From Dyadobacter jiangsuensis (lineage in GTDB: Bacteria > Bacteroidota > Bacteroidia > Cytophagales > Spirosomataceae): DNA of 64,000 nt. The translations under genes and the position numbers were made by a program. Of the stretch, positions 33,833-42,084 are shown in pieces. Position 1 is the stretch's first letter; every line of letters starts with the position of its first letter. A model generated the notes under the pieces. It was not told the origin of the DNA and did not search any database. It saw nothing but the letters and a program-made list of their open reading frames with translations. The stretch lies in contig NZ_PYAS01000005.1 in assembly GCF_003014695.1 (NCBI RefSeq), positions 372,001-436,000 on the forward strand, in the 5' to 3' direction.

Positions 33833-34999
33833 CTATTTCCGGTTTTTAAAAAGTTTGTTCAGATTCAGATAGTAGTTCAAACTGATGCGCGGGCGGTTGA
33901 AAAAGGTGACCTCGTCTGAAACCAGCGATGAAAAATTCGCGAAATGTGAGATTTCAAGACTGAACTGCCTCCGGAAAGAGATACCCGCATGCGGCCCCAA
34001 AATAGCCGTCCGCCAGCTATCCATGGGAAAACTGTACTCAAAACCGATATTAGGACGAAAATCGCCGGAACCTATATAAGTTCCCGCACCTATCTCCAAG
34101 GTATTCAGACTGGTTTTCTCATCAGGAACGTAATTGTACACCTTGCTCACGGAGACACCCGGTATTGTCGCAAACAGGATTTTGAAATATCGGTTGTGAA
34201 ATCTTCTCGGCAGGTTTACACGCAACCCCACTCCGAATGTAGCTGTTGTCCCGAGGTTAACATCGGTTTCCTCCCAGGCTTCGATACCGCCCATCACATA
34301 CGCATCTATCTCCATTTCCGACTCCGCAGCAGCGCCTGTCTTCTGCTTTTCCGGGGCATTCAGGCCGTTATACCGGTCGACATAGCGCCCCAATTCCTTA
34401 GCCGAATACCCGCGAACAGGGCCATTATCTGGCCCGTCGGCCAGCAATACCGGTAATTGGCGCACATATTCGTCGTATTGAATGAGATACTTTTTTCCGC
34501 CAGTCAGTCTGTAAAACGGATAATTGAACAGCTCCGTCAACTTTCCACCCTTTTGCAGGAAGAAATGCGGCTGCTCGGAAAGGTCCATATATTCCAGTAA
34601 AGTCGCTTTCGGGCCGGAGGTTATTTCGCGTAAATAAACAGTTACCGAGTCCTTTGCCTTGAAAGACGGAGCCAACTCGTAAGTTTTGCTCAAATCGATG
34701 TTTAGTATGCCGATCCTTTTGCTGATATAACGCTCATTAAGTGGTGCAATGTAAAACTGTGCTGCCTCGTCCGGGCCCACTTTTTCGGCGATGCCGTTTT
34801 TCTCCCTGGCAAAATCGACTGTCATCGGGCTGGTACCCCAGCCATCGTAACGGATATATCCTCTGACCGTGTCACCTTTGGCAGAAACAATGTACCCATC
34901 CAGCGCTTTTCCCTGACCGAAGCTCTGTGAAAAAGTTGTAAGAGCCAGCAATACCCCGGTAATTAAACGATACGACCTCCCGAGTAAATTCAAATTCAT
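33833..34999 (-). CDS. Secreted protein with outer-membrane barrel-like C-terminus
   Basis: The 388-residue protein has a signal peptide (about 1-28, ending SFGQ). The N-terminal half (GYIVSAKGDTVRGYIRYDGW, then PQHFFLQKGGKLTELFNYPFYRL in outline) resembles proteins that Bacteroidota encode widely as 'hypothetical, with signal peptide'. The C-terminal half (about 235-385) is strand-rich and barrel-like. No named function is recognised. It follows ilvA by 18 bases, possibly on the same transcript, and precedes the AraC gene by 13 bases. Confidence 0.6.
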   Translation of the reverse strand: MNLNLLGRSYRLITGVLLALTTFSQSFGQGKALDGYIVSAKGDTVRGYIRYDGWGTSPMTVDFAREKNGIAEKVGPDEAAQFYIAPLNERYISKRIGILNIDLSKTYELAPSFKAKDSVTVYLREITSGPKATLLEYMDLSEQPHFFLQKGGKLTELFNYPFYRLTGGKKYLIQYDEYVRQLPVLLADGPDNGPVRGYSAKELGRYVDRYNGLNAPEKQKTGAAAESEMEIDAYVMGGIEAWEETDVNLGTTATFGVGLRVNLPRRFHNRYFKILFATIPGVSVSKVYNYVPDEKTSLNTLEIGAGTYIGSGDFRPNIGFEYSFPMDSWRTAILGPHAGISFRRQFSLEISHFANFSSLVSDEVTFFNRPRISLNYYLNLNKLFKNRK

Positions 35000-35017
35000 A
35001 CACGATATCAGTTATAC

Positions 35018-36274
35018 CTACACCATAAACTGAAACAAATCCGGTTGATCATTCAAATACTCATAAACAACGCGGTTCGCATCCATTCGCTCGATGAGTG
35101 GCGCAAAGTCTTCGCGACTTTTCAATTCAATCCCGACCAATGCAGGTCCCTGCTCGCGGTTGGTTTTCTTCACATATTCAAAACGCGCAATGTCGTCGTT
35201 CGGGCCGAGGACATTCAAAAACTCGCGGAATGCACCCGAGCGCTGCGGGAAGCGAATGATGAAATAATGCTTCAAGCCTTCGTAAAGCAATGAGCGTTCT
35301 TTGATTTCCTCGGTGCGCGTAATGTCGTTGTTCCCACCGCTGATGAGCACAACGACGTTTTTACCTTTGATATCTTCTTTGATCAAATCCAATGCGGCCA
35401 CTGTCAATGCGCCGGCAGGTTCCGCGACGATCGCTTCTTCATTATAAAGCTGCAAAATCGACGAGCATACCTTTCCCTCCGGAACCAGCAGGATTTGGTT
35501 CAGACTCTTACTGCAAATATCAAATGTAATGTCGCCGGCACGTTTCACCGCGGCACCATCGACGAATTTGTCAATGTTATCCAGCGTCACCACATGCCCT
35601 TCCTGAATGGATTTGTGCATGGTAGGTGAGCCTTCCGGTTCTACGCCAATCAGCTGTGTTTTGGGAGAAAGCTGTTTAAAAACAGTGGAAATGCCTGATG
35701 CTAAGCCCCCTCCGCCGATCGCCATCAATAGATAGTCAATTTTGAAATCAGCGTCTTTGAAAATTTCAAGGCCTACGGTTCCCTGGCCTTCAATGACCTG
35801 CAAATCGTCGAATGGGTGTACGAAAACGGCATTAGTGCTATCGCGATAGGCCATCGATGCATGGTAAGCGTCGTCGTAAGTATCGCCTACCAGATGTATT
35901 TCAATCCATTCCTGGCCGAAAAGCCGCACTTGCTTCACTTTCTGCGCCGGCGTGGTGGTAGGCATGAAAATCGCGCCTTTTACTTCCATTTTCCGGCACG
36001 CATATGCTACGCCTTGCGCGTGGTTGCCCGCGCTCGCACACACGACCCCGCCTGCAAGGGCTTCGGGCGTGAGGCTTGCCATTTTGTTGTACGCGCCGCG
36101 GATTTTGTAAGAGCGAACGGTTTGCAGATCTTCTCTTTTGAGGTAAATATTGGCCCCATACTGCTCCGAAAGATGTGCATTAAAAAATATTGGTGTGTGG
36201 TTAATCACCCCTCGCAGGCGTTCGGCGGCGAGGAATATGTTATCGAGAGTCGGAACGGAATGTGAAGTGCTCAT
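35018..36274 (-). CDS. ilvA: Threonine deaminase (threonine dehydratase)
   Basis: IlvA converts threonine to 2-oxobutyrate, the entry to isoleucine. The PLP lysine is in TVRSYKIRGAYNKM, and the phosphate-binding glycine loop is IGGGGLASG. A single ACT-like regulatory domain occupies about 335-418, where isoleucine usually binds. The start is ATG 36274 (418 residues, MSTSHSVPTLDNI); the upstream ATG at 36307 adds 11 unrelated residues. It is last in the ilv run, behind a hairpin pair that may lower its expression. Confidence 0.94.
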   Translation of the reverse strand: MSTSHSVPTLDNIFLAAERLRGVINHTPIFFNAHLSEQYGANIYLKREDLQTVRSYKIRGAYNKMASLTPEALAGGVVCASAGNHAQGVAYACRKMEVKGAIFMPTTTPAQKVKQVRLFGQEWIEIHLVGDTYDDAYHASMAYRDSTNAVFVHPFDDLQVIEGQGTVGLEIFKDADFKIDYLLMAIGGGGLASGISTVFKQLSPKTQLIGVEPEGSPTMHKSIQEGHVVTLDNIDKFVDGAAVKRAGDITFDICSKSLNQILLVPEGKVCSSILQLYNEEAIVAEPAGALTVAALDLIKEDIKGKNVVVLISGGNNDITRTEEIKERSLLYEGLKHYFIIRFPQRSGAFREFLNVLGPNDDIARFEYVKKTNREQGPALVGIELKSREDFAPLIERMDANRVVYEYLNDQPDLFQFMV

Positions 36275-36289
36275 AGGATTCAATGAAAA

Positions 36290-36312
36290 GAGCTTTGCAA
36301 AAAGCAAAGCTC
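36290..36312 (-). terminator. Hairpin between ilvC and ilvA
   Basis: On the minus strand GAGCTTTGC (36312-36304) pairs perfectly with GCAAAGCTC (36298-36290) around a TTTTT loop and is followed by TTTTCATTG. It could be a partial intercistronic terminator that reduces ilvA relative to ilvC. Confidence 0.6.
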
Positions 36313-36324
36313 CATTTTTTTCTT

Positions 36325-36350
36325 TTGCAGTTGACTTAAGTCAACTGCAA
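36325..36350. repeat. 26-base perfect palindrome between ilvC and ilvA
   Basis: TTGCAGTTGACTT (36325-36337) is followed directly by its exact complement (36338-36350). As RNA it forms an 11-pair stem with a TTAA loop. As DNA it is a symmetric binding-site candidate. It lies 18 bases past the ilvC stop. Confidence 0.8.
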
Positions 36351-36368
36351 TAAATTATTTTGAAACAA

Positions 36369-37415
36369 TTAGTTTCTTTCTGGGCGCAATCCGCGTACAG
36401 TTGTACCAGCTTGCCACATTTCTGATTCACGCAATTCAGCCAATTCAGCTTCCAGCTTCACGCGGTAGTCAGGCTGTGAGTTGCGGGTGATCGAGATAGT
36501 AGCTTGCTCGCCTGATTTTACAGAGTTGTAAAGTTGCTCGAAAACAGGCTTGGTAGCGTCACGGAAAGGTTTCCACCAGTCCAAAGCACCGCGCTGTGCA
36601 GTAGTAGAGCAGTTAGCGTACATCCAGTCCATACCGTTTTCAGCAACCAATGGCATCAACGATTGAGTCAATTCTTCAACTGTTTCGTTGAATGCTTCCG
36701 ATGGCGTGTGGCCATTCGAACGCAACACTTCGTATTGTGCCGCGAAAATACCCTGGATAGCACCCATCAAAGTACCACGCTCACCGGTAAGGTCAGAAGT
36801 TACTTCACGGTAGAAATCAGTTTCGAACAGGTAACCTGAACCTACACCGATACCCATTGCGATACATTTTTCACGCGCTTTGCCGGTAGCATCCTGGAAT
36901 ACCGCGAAAGAAGAGTTCAAGCCTTTTCCTTCTACGAACAAGCGGCGAAGTGAAGTTCCCGATCCTTTTGGAGCAACCAGGTACACATCCACGTCAGCAG
37001 GAGGAACGATGCCAGTCTGATCTTTATAAGTTACACCGAAACCGTGTGAGAAATACAGTGATTTTCCAGCAGTAAGGTGTTTTTTAACAGTTGGCCAAAG
37101 TTCGATCTGAGCAGCGTCAGAAAGCAAGTAGCAAATGATAGTTCCTTTTGCAAGCGCCTCTTCGATGTCGAAAAGGGTTTCGCCTGGTACCCATCCGTCA
37201 GCAACGGCTTTGTCCCAAGACTTACCACCTTTACGCTGACCAACGATTACATTGAATCCGTTGTCGCGCATGTTCAAGCTTTGGCCTGGGCCTTGTACGC
37301 CGTAACCAATTACAGCGATAGTTTCAGTAGAAAGTACTTCACGTGCTTTTTCAAGTGGAAATTCTTCACGGGTTACTACTTCTTCTTCGACCCCGCCGAA
37401 ATTTAATTTTGCCAT
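36369..37415 (-). CDS. ilvC: Ketol-acid reductoisomerase
   Basis: IlvC isomerises and reduces acetolactate or acetohydroxybutyrate using NADPH and Mg2+. The 348 residues begin with the Rossmann motif IGYGVQGPGQSLNMRD and a cofactor loop GQRKGGKSW, whose Arg/Lys/Ser suggest NADPH. The metal-binding EVTSDLTGERGTLMG and ETVEELTQ follow. The C-terminal region differs somewhat from the enterobacterial long form. It lies between ilvN and ilvA in the ilv run. Confidence 0.95.
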   Translation of the reverse strand: MAKLNFGGVEEEVVTREEFPLEKAREVLSTETIAVIGYGVQGPGQSLNMRDNGFNVIVGQRKGGKSWDKAVADGWVPGETLFDIEEALAKGTIICYLLSDAAQIELWPTVKKHLTAGKSLYFSHGFGVTYKDQTGIVPPADVDVYLVAPKGSGTSLRRLFVEGKGLNSSFAVFQDATGKAREKCIAMGIGVGSGYLFETDFYREVTSDLTGERGTLMGAIQGIFAAQYEVLRSNGHTPSEAFNETVEELTQSLMPLVAENGMDWMYANCSTTAQRGALDWWKPFRDATKPVFEQLYNSVKSGEQATISITRNSQPDYRVKLEAELAELRESEMWQAGTTVRGLRPERN

Positions 37416-37479
37416 TGATTATTGATTGGATTATTGATTTACTACGAATTAAAAAACAATACTACTAAAAACTGGCCGA

Positions 37480-38013
37480 CTATTGGTAATATTCCCACTC
37501 AGCTTCGGGCAGATAATCTACCAGTGTCTGAGGCGATTTGCTCACCGCCACGCGTCCCGAGCGAACGAATTCGAGGATTTCGTGGGGTTTGATATAGTCG
37601 AAAAATTCAAAGATCTCTTCTTCCGTACCCGTCTTCTGAATGATCACGTAAGTAAGGTGCCAGTACACGACCCAAGCCTTGTAAGTCTTGTTGATCGTCT
37701 CGATATCGAGCGGTTTCGCACCGATCGGCGTAGAAACCTTGAACAATGCGATCTCGTTGTATGCGATGTCTTCATTGAGATACCCGAAAACCGCGAGTAC
37801 TTCGATGATCTTACGGATCTGGCGGACGAGTTTCTCCACCGCGTCGCGCGATTCATGACGGATGACGATCGTAAAGCGGGAAATACCCTTACGCTCGGTT
37901 TCCGAAACTGTCAGGCTATCGATATTGATCCGCCGCCGCGTGAAAATCGTGGTGATCTTGTTCAGAATGCCGATCGTGTTTTCAGTAAAAACACAAATGG
38001 TGTATGATGTCAT
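37480..38013 (-). CDS. ilvN: Acetolactate synthase small (regulatory) subunit
   Basis: In this 177-residue protein an N-terminal ACT domain (TICVFTENTIGILNKITTIFTRRRINIDSLTVSETE) binds the feedback amino acid (valine in known cases). A C-terminal ALS_ss-like half (about 95-177) contains KPHEILEFVRSGRVAVSK. It activates and regulates the IlvB catalytic subunit, whose gene ends 19 bases upstream. Length and order are usual for Bacteroidota. Confidence 0.94.
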   Translation of the reverse strand: MTSYTICVFTENTIGILNKITTIFTRRRINIDSLTVSETERKGISRFTIVIRHESRDAVEKLVRQIRKIIEVLAVFGYLNEDIAYNEIALFKVSTPIGAKPLDIETINKTYKAWVVYWHLTYVIIQKTGTEEEIFEFFDYIKPHEILEFVRSGRVAVSKSPQTLVDYLPEAEWEYYQ

Positions 38014-38032
38014 AATTTCTTCCTCTTTTATA

Positions 38033-39793
38033 TTATTCCAAACGGATATCAGCTACGCAGGCACCCGTTGGCACCATCGGGAACACGTTTTCTTCTTTCT
38101 CTACCAATACTTCCAGCAGATAAGGCTTGTCGGAAGCGAGCATTGTATCGAGCGACGCGTGCAAATCCTCGCGTTTCGCGCAGGTATGACCGTCGATACC
38201 GAAGCCCTTAGCGATTGTGATGAAATCAGGGTTTTGCAGCTCCACGAACGAGTAGCGTTTCTGGTGGAAAAGCTGTTGCCACTGGCGTACCATTCCGAGG
38301 AAGTTGTTGTTCAGGATGATGATTTTTACTGGCAAACCGCTTTGAGCGATAGTACCAAGCTCCTGAATCGTCATCTGGAAGCACCCATCACCGATAATCG
38401 CAACCACTTCACGGTCCGGCGCACCTACTTTCGCTCCGAATGAGGCCGGCAAGGCATAACCCATTGTTCCCAGACCACCCGAGGTAATATACGAACTAGG
38501 CTTTTTGAACTGATAATAGCGTGCAGCCATCATCTGATGCTGGCCTACGTCCGCCACGATCACCGCCTCGCCTTTGGTTTTATCCGAAAGCGTACGTATT
38601 ACCTCAGCCATCTTGATCTTCTCGGTCGTCGGAGCCAATTCCGGCTGCGTGATTTTCTCGTCCTCGATCACGTCGTACTTCTTGAATTCCGCGATCCAGG
38701 CTGCATGGTTGTTCGCATTCACCAATGGAAGCAGCTGTTCGAGCGCGATTTTCGCATCACCTACCACCGGAGCATCCGCTTTCACGATCTTGTCGATCTC
38801 AGCCGGGTCGATTTCAATATGAACCACTTTCGCTTGTTTCGCATAGCGGCTCAAATCACCCGTTACGCGGTCGTCGAAACGCATTCCGACTGCGATAATG
38901 AGGTCGCATTGGTTGGTCAACACGTTGGTACCGTAGTTCCCGTGCATTCCCAGCCAGCCTACATAGTTGGGGTGGTCAACAGACATCGACGAAAGTCCAA
39001 GCAGTGTCGAAGCAGCAGGAATATCTGTTTTTTCAATGAAACGGATCAATTCCTGTTCCGCGCCGGCAATCTGCACGCCGTGGCCTACGAAAAGGAACGG
39101 ACGCTTAGCCTGGTTGATCAGCTTCGCAGCTGCCGCCAGTTGCTCCTCCTTCGGTGCAAGGCGCGGGTGATAGCTTAGCAAAGTCTCTGTCTTCTTATGT
39201 ACGAAAGGCTTCGTCATCAGCTTCTGCTGCGCATCCTTGGTAATATCGATCAAAACCGGACCCGGACGGCCTGATTTTGCTATGTAAAATGCTTTGGCAA
39301 TGATTTCAGGGATCTCATCCGCGTTGGTCACCTGATAGTTCCATTTCGTAATAGGAATGGTGATACCCATCACGTCCGTCTCCTGGAATGCATCGGTACC
39401 GAGCAAATGCGACGCCACCTGACCGATAATGCAGACCATCGGCGTAGAGTCAATGATCGCGTCGGCGATACCGGTTACCAGGTTGGTAGCACCCGGTCCC
39501 GAAGTAACAAGGCAAACCCCTACCTCACCCGTAATGCGCGCAAACCCCTCCGCCGCGTGTGCAGCACCTTGCTCGTGACGCACGAGAATGTGGTTGATCT
39601 GATCCTGATAGTCGTAGATCGCATCGTACACCGGCATAATCGCGCCGCCCGGATAACCGAAAATGGTTTTCACCCCTTCCGCAATCAGCGACTGGATCAC
39701 CGCATGCGAGCCATTGATCAGCTCCGGCTTGGCCACCGAAACCACCGGTTCCGAGCCCCGAATTGTTGCAGTTTGATTTTCATTAAATCCCAT
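38033..39793 (-). CDS. ilvB: Acetolactate synthase large (catalytic) subunit
   Basis: This ThDP- and FAD-dependent enzyme condenses pyruvate with pyruvate or 2-oxobutyrate, the common step to valine, leucine and isoleucine. The 586 residues show FGYPGGAIMPVYDA, the ThDP-activating Glu in LVRHEQGAAHAAEG, and the ThDP-Mg motif GDGCFQMTIQELG...ILNNNFLGM. Length is normal. A 14-base gap separates it from the 82-residue gene upstream, and ilvN follows it. Confidence 0.96.
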   Translation of the reverse strand: MGFNENQTATIRGSEPVVSVAKPELINGSHAVIQSLIAEGVKTIFGYPGGAIMPVYDAIYDYQDQINHILVRHEQGAAHAAEGFARITGEVGVCLVTSGPGATNLVTGIADAIIDSTPMVCIIGQVASHLLGTDAFQETDVMGITIPITKWNYQVTNADEIPEIIAKAFYIAKSGRPGPVLIDITKDAQQKLMTKPFVHKKTETLLSYHPRLAPKEEQLAAAAKLINQAKRPFLFVGHGVQIAGAEQELIRFIEKTDIPAASTLLGLSSMSVDHPNYVGWLGMHGNYGTNVLTNQCDLIIAVGMRFDDRVTGDLSRYAKQAKVVHIEIDPAEIDKIVKADAPVVGDAKIALEQLLPLVNANNHAAWIAEFKKYDVIEDEKITQPELAPTTEKIKMAEVIRTLSDKTKGEAVIVADVGQHQMMAARYYQFKKPSSYITSGGLGTMGYALPASFGAKVGAPDREVVAIIGDGCFQMTIQELGTIAQSGLPVKIIILNNNFLGMVRQWQQLFHQKRYSFVELQNPDFITIAKGFGIDGHTCAKREDLHASLDTMLASDKPYLLEVLVEKEENVFPMVPTGACVADIRLE

Positions 39794-39807
39794 GACCTCT
39801 ATTTTAT

Positions 39808-40056
39808 TTAGTCGGATGAATTTTCAAGATTTTCAATATCATTTATGTCCGGGTGTTTTCGCATTGAAAAAACACTTCTGTCCATTCGGGGCGGGTTTTG
39901 CAAATCAAACTGAAATGCAATACTGTTCAGGTAATGCGCTGCTTCCAACCTTTCTTTCAAAGTTTTCGGCTGATTTTTCGCATGGTACTTCTCAGTCTCC
40001 GAATGAGTCCCGGCATGGAAGGCCGTTCTATCCAATTTGAATTTCCCTTCCGACAT
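39808..40056 (-). CDS. Small conserved protein of unknown function in the ilv operon
   Basis: The 82-residue protein begins MSEGKFKLDRTAFHAGTHSE and contains KTLKERLEAAHYLNSIAFQFD and PRMDRSVFSMRKH. I recognise this pattern (FKLDRTAF, ERL-AA-YLNS, PRMDRTxFSxRKH) as a common uncharacterised Bacteroidota family, usually encoded away from ilv genes. Here it lies 13 bases after ilvD and 14 bases before ilvB, so it must be co-transcribed with them. It has no signal peptide or transmembrane segment. Function is unknown. Confidence 0.75.
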   Translation of the reverse strand: MSEGKFKLDRTAFHAGTHSETEKYHAKNQPKTLKERLEAAHYLNSIAFQFDLQNPPRMDRSVFSMRKHPDINDIENLENSSD

Positions 40057-40069
40057 AATGCTTAGTTTT

Positions 40070-41755
40070 TTACGCTTCGTCAGTCACACAACCTTCGCTG
40101 GCTGATTTCACGGTTCTGATATATCTTCCCAGCATACCTTTGGTAAAGCGCGGTGCGGGTTGTACCCAGGCTGCTTTGCGGGCTGCCATTTCTTCGTCGG
40201 AAATGTGCAGGGTCAGTACGCGGGTGTTGGCGTCGATAGAAATGCGGTCGCCATCTTTAACCAATGCAATCGGGCCGCCGTCAAATGCCTCCGGGGTAAT
40301 GTGGCCTACCACGAAACCGTGCGTACCTCCCGAGAAACGACCATCGGTGATCAATGCAATTTTGTCGCCAAGGCCAGCTCCCATTACTGCGGAAGTAGGT
40401 TTCAGCATTTCCGACATCCCCGGGCCGCCTTTCGGACCCGCATTGCGAATCACAACCACGTGGCCGGCTTTAATTTCGCCTTTGGCAAGCATTTCGATGA
40501 TCTCCGACTCGTGCTCGCACACTTTCGCTTCACCATCGAATGTCAGACCTTCCTTACCGGTAATTTTCGCAACCGCACCTTCGGGAGCCAGGTTACCATA
40601 AAGCACCTGAATGTGGCCTGTGTGCTTGATTGGTGTTTCAATCGGGAACACCATTTTTTGCGTTTCAAAATTCAAGTCGGGCGCTTCGGCGAGGTTTTCA
40701 GCAACCGTTTTACCGGTTACGGTCATGCAATCGCCGTGGATGAGTCCTACCGAATACAGATATTTCGTCACCGCAGGAACACCACCGATTTCAAGGATGT
40801 CTTCCATGAAGTATTTACCGCTAGGTTTCAAATCCGCGATAAACGGCGTACGGTCGGAAATCGCCTGAATGTCATCCAATGTCAATGGAATGCCTGCTGC
40901 GCGGGCGATCGCCAGGTAATGCAATGCCGCGTTGGTAGATCCACCCAGCGCCATTACCACCGTCAATGCGTTTTCGAGCGACTTTTTGGTAATAATATCT
41001 TTCGGAGTAATGTTCAGTTCGAGCAATTTCTTCATCGCCGCACCGATCTTCTTGCATTCTTCCTGCTTGCCTTCGTGCGTAGCCGGGTACGAGCTGCTGA
41101 ATGGCAAACTCAGCCCCATTGCTTCGATTGAAGAAGCCATGGTGTTAGCAGTGTACATACCACCGCAAGCTCCCTGGCCAGGAATCGAATTTTGAATTAC
41201 TCCTTTATAATCTTCGTCAGAAATATTGTTGGCGAACTTCTTACCCAACGCTTCGAATGCCGAAACGATATCGAGTTTCTGTCCTTTATAATGTCCCGAA
41301 CGGATCGTTCCGCCGTACACCATAATAGCAGGACGGTCGAGGCGCGCCATGGCCATAATAGCACCCGGCATATTTTTGTCGCAACCCACGACTGCGATCA
41401 CGCCATCATACCATTGTGCAGCCACCACGGTTTCGATCGAATCCGCGATAATGTCACGGCTTGGGAGCGAGTAACGCATACCGTCGTTTCCGTTAGTCAT
41501 ACCATCCGAAACACCGATCGTGTTGAAGATCAGGCCGACCATGTCATTGGCATTCACCCCTTGTTTCACGTACACCGAAAGACCGTTCAGGTGCATGTTG
41601 CACGGGTTACCTTCATAACCTGTGCTGGCAATCCCGATCTGCGGTTTAACAAAGTCTTCTTCTTTCAAACCAATTCCATAAAGCATTGCCTGTGCGGCCG
41701 GATTGGTTACTTCCTGGGTAAGGGTCTTCGAAAATCTGTTTAATTCTGTCGCCAT
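40070..41755 (-). CDS. ilvD: Dihydroxy-acid dehydratase
   Basis: This Fe-S enzyme dehydrates the dihydroxy acids to 2-oxoisovalerate and 2-oxo-3-methylvalerate. Cluster cysteines are visible in [13 protein letters not shown] and [35 protein letters not shown] is the family signature. The start is ATG 41755 (561 residues, [12 protein letters not shown]). A GTG at 41791 would extend the frame, but it lies inside the attenuator terminator. It is the first structural gene of the ilv operon, preceded by a leader of about 180 bases. Confidence 0.96.
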   Translation of the reverse strand: MATELNRFSKTLTQEVTNPAAQAMLYGIGLKEEDFVKPQIGIASTGYEGNPCNMHLNGLSVYVKQGVNANDMVGLIFNTIGVSDGMTNGNDGMRYSLPSRDIIADSIETVVAAQWYDGVIAVVGCDKNMPGAIMAMARLDRPAIMVYGGTIRSGHYKGQKLDIVSAFEALGKKFANNISDEDYKGVIQNSIPGQGACGGMYTANTMASSIEAMGLSLPFSSSYPATHEGKQEECKKIGAAMKKLLELNITPKDIITKKSLENALTVVMALGGSTNAALHYLAIARAAGIPLTLDDIQAISDRTPFIADLKPSGKYFMEDILEIGGVPAVTKYLYSVGLIHGDCMTVTGKTVAENLAEAPDLNFETQKMVFPIETPIKHTGHIQVLYGNLAPEGAVAKITGKEGLTFDGEAKVCEHESEIIEMLAKGEIKAGHVVVIRNAGPKGGPGMSEMLKPTSAVMGAGLGDKIALITDGRFSGGTHGFVVGHITPEAFDGGPIALVKDGDRISIDANTRVLTLHISDEEMAARKAAWVQPAPRFTKGMLGRYIRTVKSASEGCVTDEA

Positions 41756-41773
41756 TGGTGAATGATTGTATTT

Positions 41774-41811
41774 AAAATAAAAACACCCCACTCGATTGGG
41801 TGAGTGAGGTG
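41774..41811 (-). terminator. Attenuator terminator upstream of ilvD
   Basis: On the minus strand CACCTCACTC (41811-41802) pairs with GAGTGGGGTG (41793-41784), 10 pairs with one T-G, around an 8-base loop. It is followed by TTTTTATTTT (41783-41774). It ends 19 bases before ilvD. Confidence 0.9.
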
Positions 41812-41851
41812 CCAGTTATGTGCTATCATCCCACTCACGCTTGTGGCGTGA
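41800..41851 (-). promoter_or_regulatory. Antiterminator and protector segments of the ilv leader RNA
   Basis: Region 1 (41846-41851, TCACGC on the minus strand) pairs with region 2 (41835-41840, GCGTGA), which covers the leader stop codon. Region 2 (41830-41838, GTGAGTGGG) can instead pair with region 3 (41800-41808, CTCACTCAC) over 9 pairs, one of them G-U. Region 3 is part of the terminator stem, so the folds exclude each other. Confidence 0.82.
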
Positions 41852-41888
41852 CGATAATTAGGACCGGGACGATAAGAGTCAGTTTCAT
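41835..41888 (-). CDS. ilvL: ilv leader peptide (attenuator)
   Basis: This is a 17-codon open frame, MKLTLIVPVLIIVTPQA, with stop TGA. Nine of 17 residues are Leu, Ile or Val (3, 5-7, 9-13), which fits multivalent control by all three branched-chain amino acids. It starts about 48 bases downstream of the predicted transcription start. The stop codon lies within antiterminator region 2, so a ribosome finishing the peptide would block the antiterminator and favour termination. The layout matches the enterobacterial ilv leader in principle, but there is no sequence similarity to claim. Confidence 0.85.
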   Translation of the reverse strand: MKLTLIVPVLIIVTPQA

Positions 41889-41910
41889 TTTTAGCGGAAC
41901 ATTTAAGTCT

Positions 41911-41924
41911 AGCGAAATTTCGCT
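41911..41924. promoter_or_regulatory. Palindrome AGCGAAATTTCGCT in the ilv leader
   Basis: This perfect 14-base palindrome lies 22 bases before the leader-peptide ATG. Its 12-base core GCGAAATTTCGC lies exactly 19 bases downstream of the -7 box, as in the leuA leader. Confidence 0.72.
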
Positions 41925-41942
41925 GCTTTTGACTTGGTGTTA

Positions 41943-41974
41943 CAAATTAGAAGCCATTCTTTTTATTTTCCAAA
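41943..41974 (-). promoter_or_regulatory. Promoter of the ilv operon
   Basis: On the minus strand the -33 TTTG (41974-41971) and the -7 element TAATTTG (41949-41943; one spacer base shorter than TAnnTTTG) are 21 bases apart. Transcription should start near 41938. The gap 41756-42084 holds this promoter, the leader and the divergent murQ promoter. Confidence 0.6.
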
Positions 41975-42053
41975 CATTCAAAGCTTTTTTTGTTATTAAT
42001 CTATGATAAATACCAAATTTCTTCCCGGTGGAGGATCGTTATCGGAAAAGATT

Positions 42054-42061
42054 TAATTTTG
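42054..42061 (+). promoter_or_regulatory. -7 promoter element of murQ
   Basis: TAATTTTG matches TAnnTTTG exactly and lies 24 bases before ATG 42085. It excludes the GTG at 42028 as a start on this transcript. Confidence 0.45.
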
Positions 42062-42084
42062 AATTCCAAAAACCACGAACCGCA

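Noticed and set aside
41756..41791. Upstream extension of ilvD from a GTG at 41791
   Set aside because: The extra codons lie inside the terminator stem and T-run of the attenuator, and do not resemble IlvD N-termini. ATG 41755 gives the standard start.
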